Source: Rhodospirillaceae bacterium
GTDB taxonomy: Bacteria > Pseudomonadota > Alphaproteobacteria > UBA8366
Length of the DNA: 64,000 bases
Reading direction: 5' to 3'
Assembly (NCBI GenBank): GCA_002716125.1
Contig: PAZH01000007.1
Coordinates: 79,180-143,179 of the forward strand
Both the position numbers and the translations under genes were made by a program. Positions 61,974-64,000 of this stretch are shown here, piece by piece. The notes below the pieces were generated by a model. It made no database searches. It was not told the DNA's origin and saw nothing but the letters and a program-made list of their open reading frames with translations. Numbering within the stretch: position 1 is the first letter of the stretch; the number at the start of each line of letters is the position of its first letter.

Positions 61974-62102
61974 TTGATAAATAGACGACATGTGAAAATT
62001 CGAGGTTGTCTCGCCCGCGAACATTTCGCATAAGATGCCCTTTCGCCCCGACGTCGCCCCGCCGTCTGGAGCTCGTTTTCGACTCTCCGGTAGTTGCTTT
62101 CG

Positions 62103-63929
62103 ATGGATCTCAGAACCTGGCAGCAAAAAATCATCGATGAATTTCCATCGATCACCCAGAAATATCGAAAGTTTATCCTGAAAGCGCCGACGGGCGCCGG
62201 AAAGACGGTCCTCGCGAGCGAAATCGTCGAGCGGTTCTACCCGGATCAAAAAATCATCGTATTGTGCCACCGGCTGGTGTTGTTGGAGCAGCTTGAAGAA
62301 GCGCTCGGGCGGAAACACGCGGTCCGGAAACTCACGGGCGCCGACAAAGGGCCTGCGTTCGACGGATACGATATCCTGCTTTCGACGAATTTGCGCGCCA
62401 AGGAAGTGTTGGCCGACGCCATATCGAAGGCCGATCTCATCATCGTGGATGAGGCGCACCGGGTCTCCCCGAACGGGGCTGCCTATAAGCGGATCATCGA
62501 CGCGTTCCACGCGCACGGCAAACCCGAAGCCCAGTTCATGGGCCTGACCGCTTCGCCCGAGCGCATTACGAACGATCAGGCCGACCAGTTGAACCTCGCT
62601 TTCGACACCATCATCGATTGCGCGAATATCGAGGACCTCATCGATGAGGGCGTCTTGGTCAAACCGGTCTACCGGCCGCATTTCGTGCACGACCTGGACC
62701 TCGACGATATCGATGTCAGCTCGGGTGATTTTCCGGTCAGCAAGCTTTCGCCGGCCATCATCAAATCCTCGATGATCGATTATGCGGTTTGGAGCTATAG
62801 CGAAGAGCGGGAGAAAGTCGCGGGCAAACCTATATCGGCCTGGTTCTGCGCCGATATCAGCGTCGCGGAAGCGACCCTTGAGAAGATTCAAGCGCTCGGC
62901 ATCGAAGCGGTGATCGTCACCGCCGGCACGCCCATCAAGGAGCGCATGGCGGTGCTCGCCCGCCACGAGAAGGGCGAGGTCGAGGCCGTCGTCTCCGTCG
63001 GGGTGCTGATCGAGGGGTGGGACAACCCGAACTGTAACATCATCGTCCATCTCCGCCCGACGCTGTCGAAGGTGCTTTGGGGGCAGTCGGTCGGCCGCGG
63101 ACTGCGCTCGGCCCCCGGCAAGGAGAAATGCATCATCATCGATGTGAGCTCGAACTGGAGCACGTTCGGCCCCGTCGAGAAACTGGAATGGCGGCTCTGG
63201 AGCACGCGGCGCTCGCACATGAAACACATGAACCGGTTCAATTGGATCGGCCAGCAGCAAGACCACGAGGAGATCGCCGAGACCTACCTGCTGTGCAAGA
63301 ACAAGCTGGGCGACGGACGGCGCTGCTCGCACATCTACCGAAAGAACGAGTACGAGAACGACACCTGCCCGGTCTGCGGCACCTATGCAGCGACGGATAT
63401 CTACAAGGAGCAGAAACTCGACAGCTCCCTCAACGAGGGCGGTCTGCACCAGCTGTTCTTCGAGCGGGCACCGAAGGTCTACGAGGAGATGGACACCTCC
63501 GTTTGGGAGAGCCTCGGCAATCTGGCGTGGAAGTCGGCCACCGACAACGAGCGCGTGTTCCTCACCTTCTGCATGGCCTTCGCCGAAGTTTCGGGTGAGG
63601 CGACGGATTCGGAGACCGATTACTGGGACGCCACGCTCGAGGCCGAAGCGCAGATCCGCGCGCACCTGGTGAAGAACGAATTCTGGATCAAGAAACAGGA
63701 AGACTTCGACCTCGCCCTCGTCGCCGACGGCATGCTCGCAGGTCAGAAGATCCGCACCCTGCAAGCCCATTACGGCATTTCGATCAGCGGCTTTGTCTTC
63801 CAAAACCATTCGCCCGACGAAAACGAACGCAAATACCAAAAAGCGATCAAAATCGCCGAACGCCTCGCCATGCTCGGCTGCTCCAACCGCGACAGCCTGC
63901 CGTACTTCAACGCGGCGGATTATTTGTAG
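62103..63929 (+). CDS. Orphan SF2 DEAD/DEAH-box helicase with C-terminal zinc-ribbon-like region
   Basis: 608 residues. Walker A GAGKT (31-35, Lys34), DEAH (116-119), motif III TAS (149-151), and motif VI QSVGRGLRS near 335. Middle linker helices follow, then a region with CKNKLGDGRRCSH and NDTCPVCG (near 400-425), spaced as a zinc ribbon. The C-terminal ~170 residues (about 440-608) match no known domain to me. The enzyme is probably a nucleic-acid-dependent ATPase. No nuclease or methylase adjoins, so this is not evidently a defence system. ATG 62103 was chosen; TTG 62094 is alternative. It ends 71 bases before the window end. Confidence 0.88.
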   Translation: MDLRTWQQKIIDEFPSITQKYRKFILKAPTGAGKTVLASEIVERFYPDQKIIVLCHRLVLLEQLEEALGRKHAVRKLTGADKGPAFDGYDILLSTNLRAKEVLADAISKADLIIVDEAHRVSPNGAAYKRIIDAFHAHGKPEAQFMGLTASPERITNDQADQLNLAFDTIIDCANIEDLIDEGVLVKPVYRPHFVHDLDLDDIDVSSGDFPVSKLSPAIIKSSMIDYAVWSYSEEREKVAGKPISAWFCADISVAEATLEKIQALGIEAVIVTAGTPIKERMAVLARHEKGEVEAVVSVGVLIEGWDNPNCNIIVHLRPTLSKVLWGQSVGRGLRSAPGKEKCIIIDVSSNWSTFGPVEKLEWRLWSTRRSHMKHMNRFNWIGQQQDHEEIAETYLLCKNKLGDGRRCSHIYRKNEYENDTCPVCGTYAATDIYKEQKLDSSLNEGGLHQLFFERAPKVYEEMDTSVWESLGNLAWKSATDNERVFLTFCMAFAEVSGEATDSETDYWDATLEAEAQIRAHLVKNEFWIKKQEDFDLALVADGMLAGQKIRTLQAHYGISISGFVFQNHSPDENERKYQKAIKIAERLAMLGCSNRDSLPYFNAADYL

Positions 63930-64000
63930 GGTTTTGGCGCGTTGATGAAACGGCGCGTATCGTTGGGCTTCCCGACTTAGTGCTGCTCGTCGCCACGCAA

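Noticed and set aside
62103..63929. Restriction or phage-defence island around the helicase
   Set aside because: No nuclease, methyltransferase or integrase adjoins within the window; the left neighbour is a TRAP operon.
63977..64000. Possible last seven codons of a leftward gene at the right edge
   Set aside because: The minus strand reads LRGDEQH then TAA, but seven codons cannot support a gene call.

Overview
This looks like a chromosomal segment of a GC-rich, metabolically versatile alphaproteobacterium. The inference rests on GC content (high fifties by eye), frequent GTG/TTG starts behind GGAG-type ribosome sites, and the gene content: TRAP transporter, CoA-transferase and CoA-ligase genes, hydantoinase A/B, extradiol and Rieske oxygenases, and Tat-exported solute-binding proteins. 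No rRNA, tRNA, CRISPR array, insertion sequence or prophage was seen. Most of the window is dense catabolic and transport coding.

Layout. 0-1.2 kb: the start of a leftward TauD/TfdA dioxygenase gene, then a divergent enoyl-CoA hydratase/isomerase. 1.4-8.2 kb: a receiver-domain protein and a leftward run of CoA ligase, ThDP enzyme, luciferase-like monooxygenase and FAD oxidoreductase. 8.3-16 kb: a chemoreceptor, a HAD hydrolase, a PEP-mutase/isocitrate-lyase homologue, and a leftward group (alpha/beta hydrolase, a small PdxA-like remnant, gamma-glutamyltransferase, epimerase). 16-20.5 kb: an interrupted cytochrome c', HupE/UreJ, DUF4198, a 2-hydroxyacid dehydrogenase and a membrane protein. 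20.5-30.5 kb: CoA-transferase, Fe-ADH-like protein, MhpD-type hydratase, CheY-like protein, hyuB/hyuA, quinone oxidoreductase, MFS transporter. 30.7-37.3 kb: a metallo-beta-lactamase protein with cyclic-nucleotide-binding modules, glnS, a TPR protein, dapB and a GGDEF protein. 37.3-47.9 kb: an interrupted amidohydrolase, aldo/keto reductase, nitroreductase, an unusual SelA-like PLP enzyme, SnoaL/NTF2 proteins, a BON lipoprotein, an interrupted charged exported protein, an enolase-superfamily enzyme, DM13, LLM and sulfotransferase genes. 48-56.8 kb: one long rightward operon (LigB-type extradiol dioxygenase, Rieske oxygenase, DsbD-alpha-like protein, redoxin, M19 peptidase homologue, FAD oxidoreductase, NMT1-like binding protein, TPR protein). 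56.9-64 kb: a BASS transporter, a deacetylase, a complete DctP-Q-M TRAP operon and an orphan SF2 helicase.

The most unexpected result comes from reading through the gaps. Four genes that retain family motifs on both sides of an in-frame stop are split: cytochrome c' (TAA), a signal-peptide amidohydrolase (TGA and TAG), a signal-peptide R/K/E-rich protein (TAA), and a TPR protein (TAG where the family has Trp). A fifth gene, the DsbD-alpha homologue, has lost its start: ATAA stands where its operon would be expected to have the ATGA stop/start overlap. Every lesion can be undone by a single G:C to A:T transition. TAA, TAG and TGA all end intact neighbouring genes, so simple code reassignment does not explain this. 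Recent pseudogenisation, damaged or low-depth template, and readthrough or editing remain possible.
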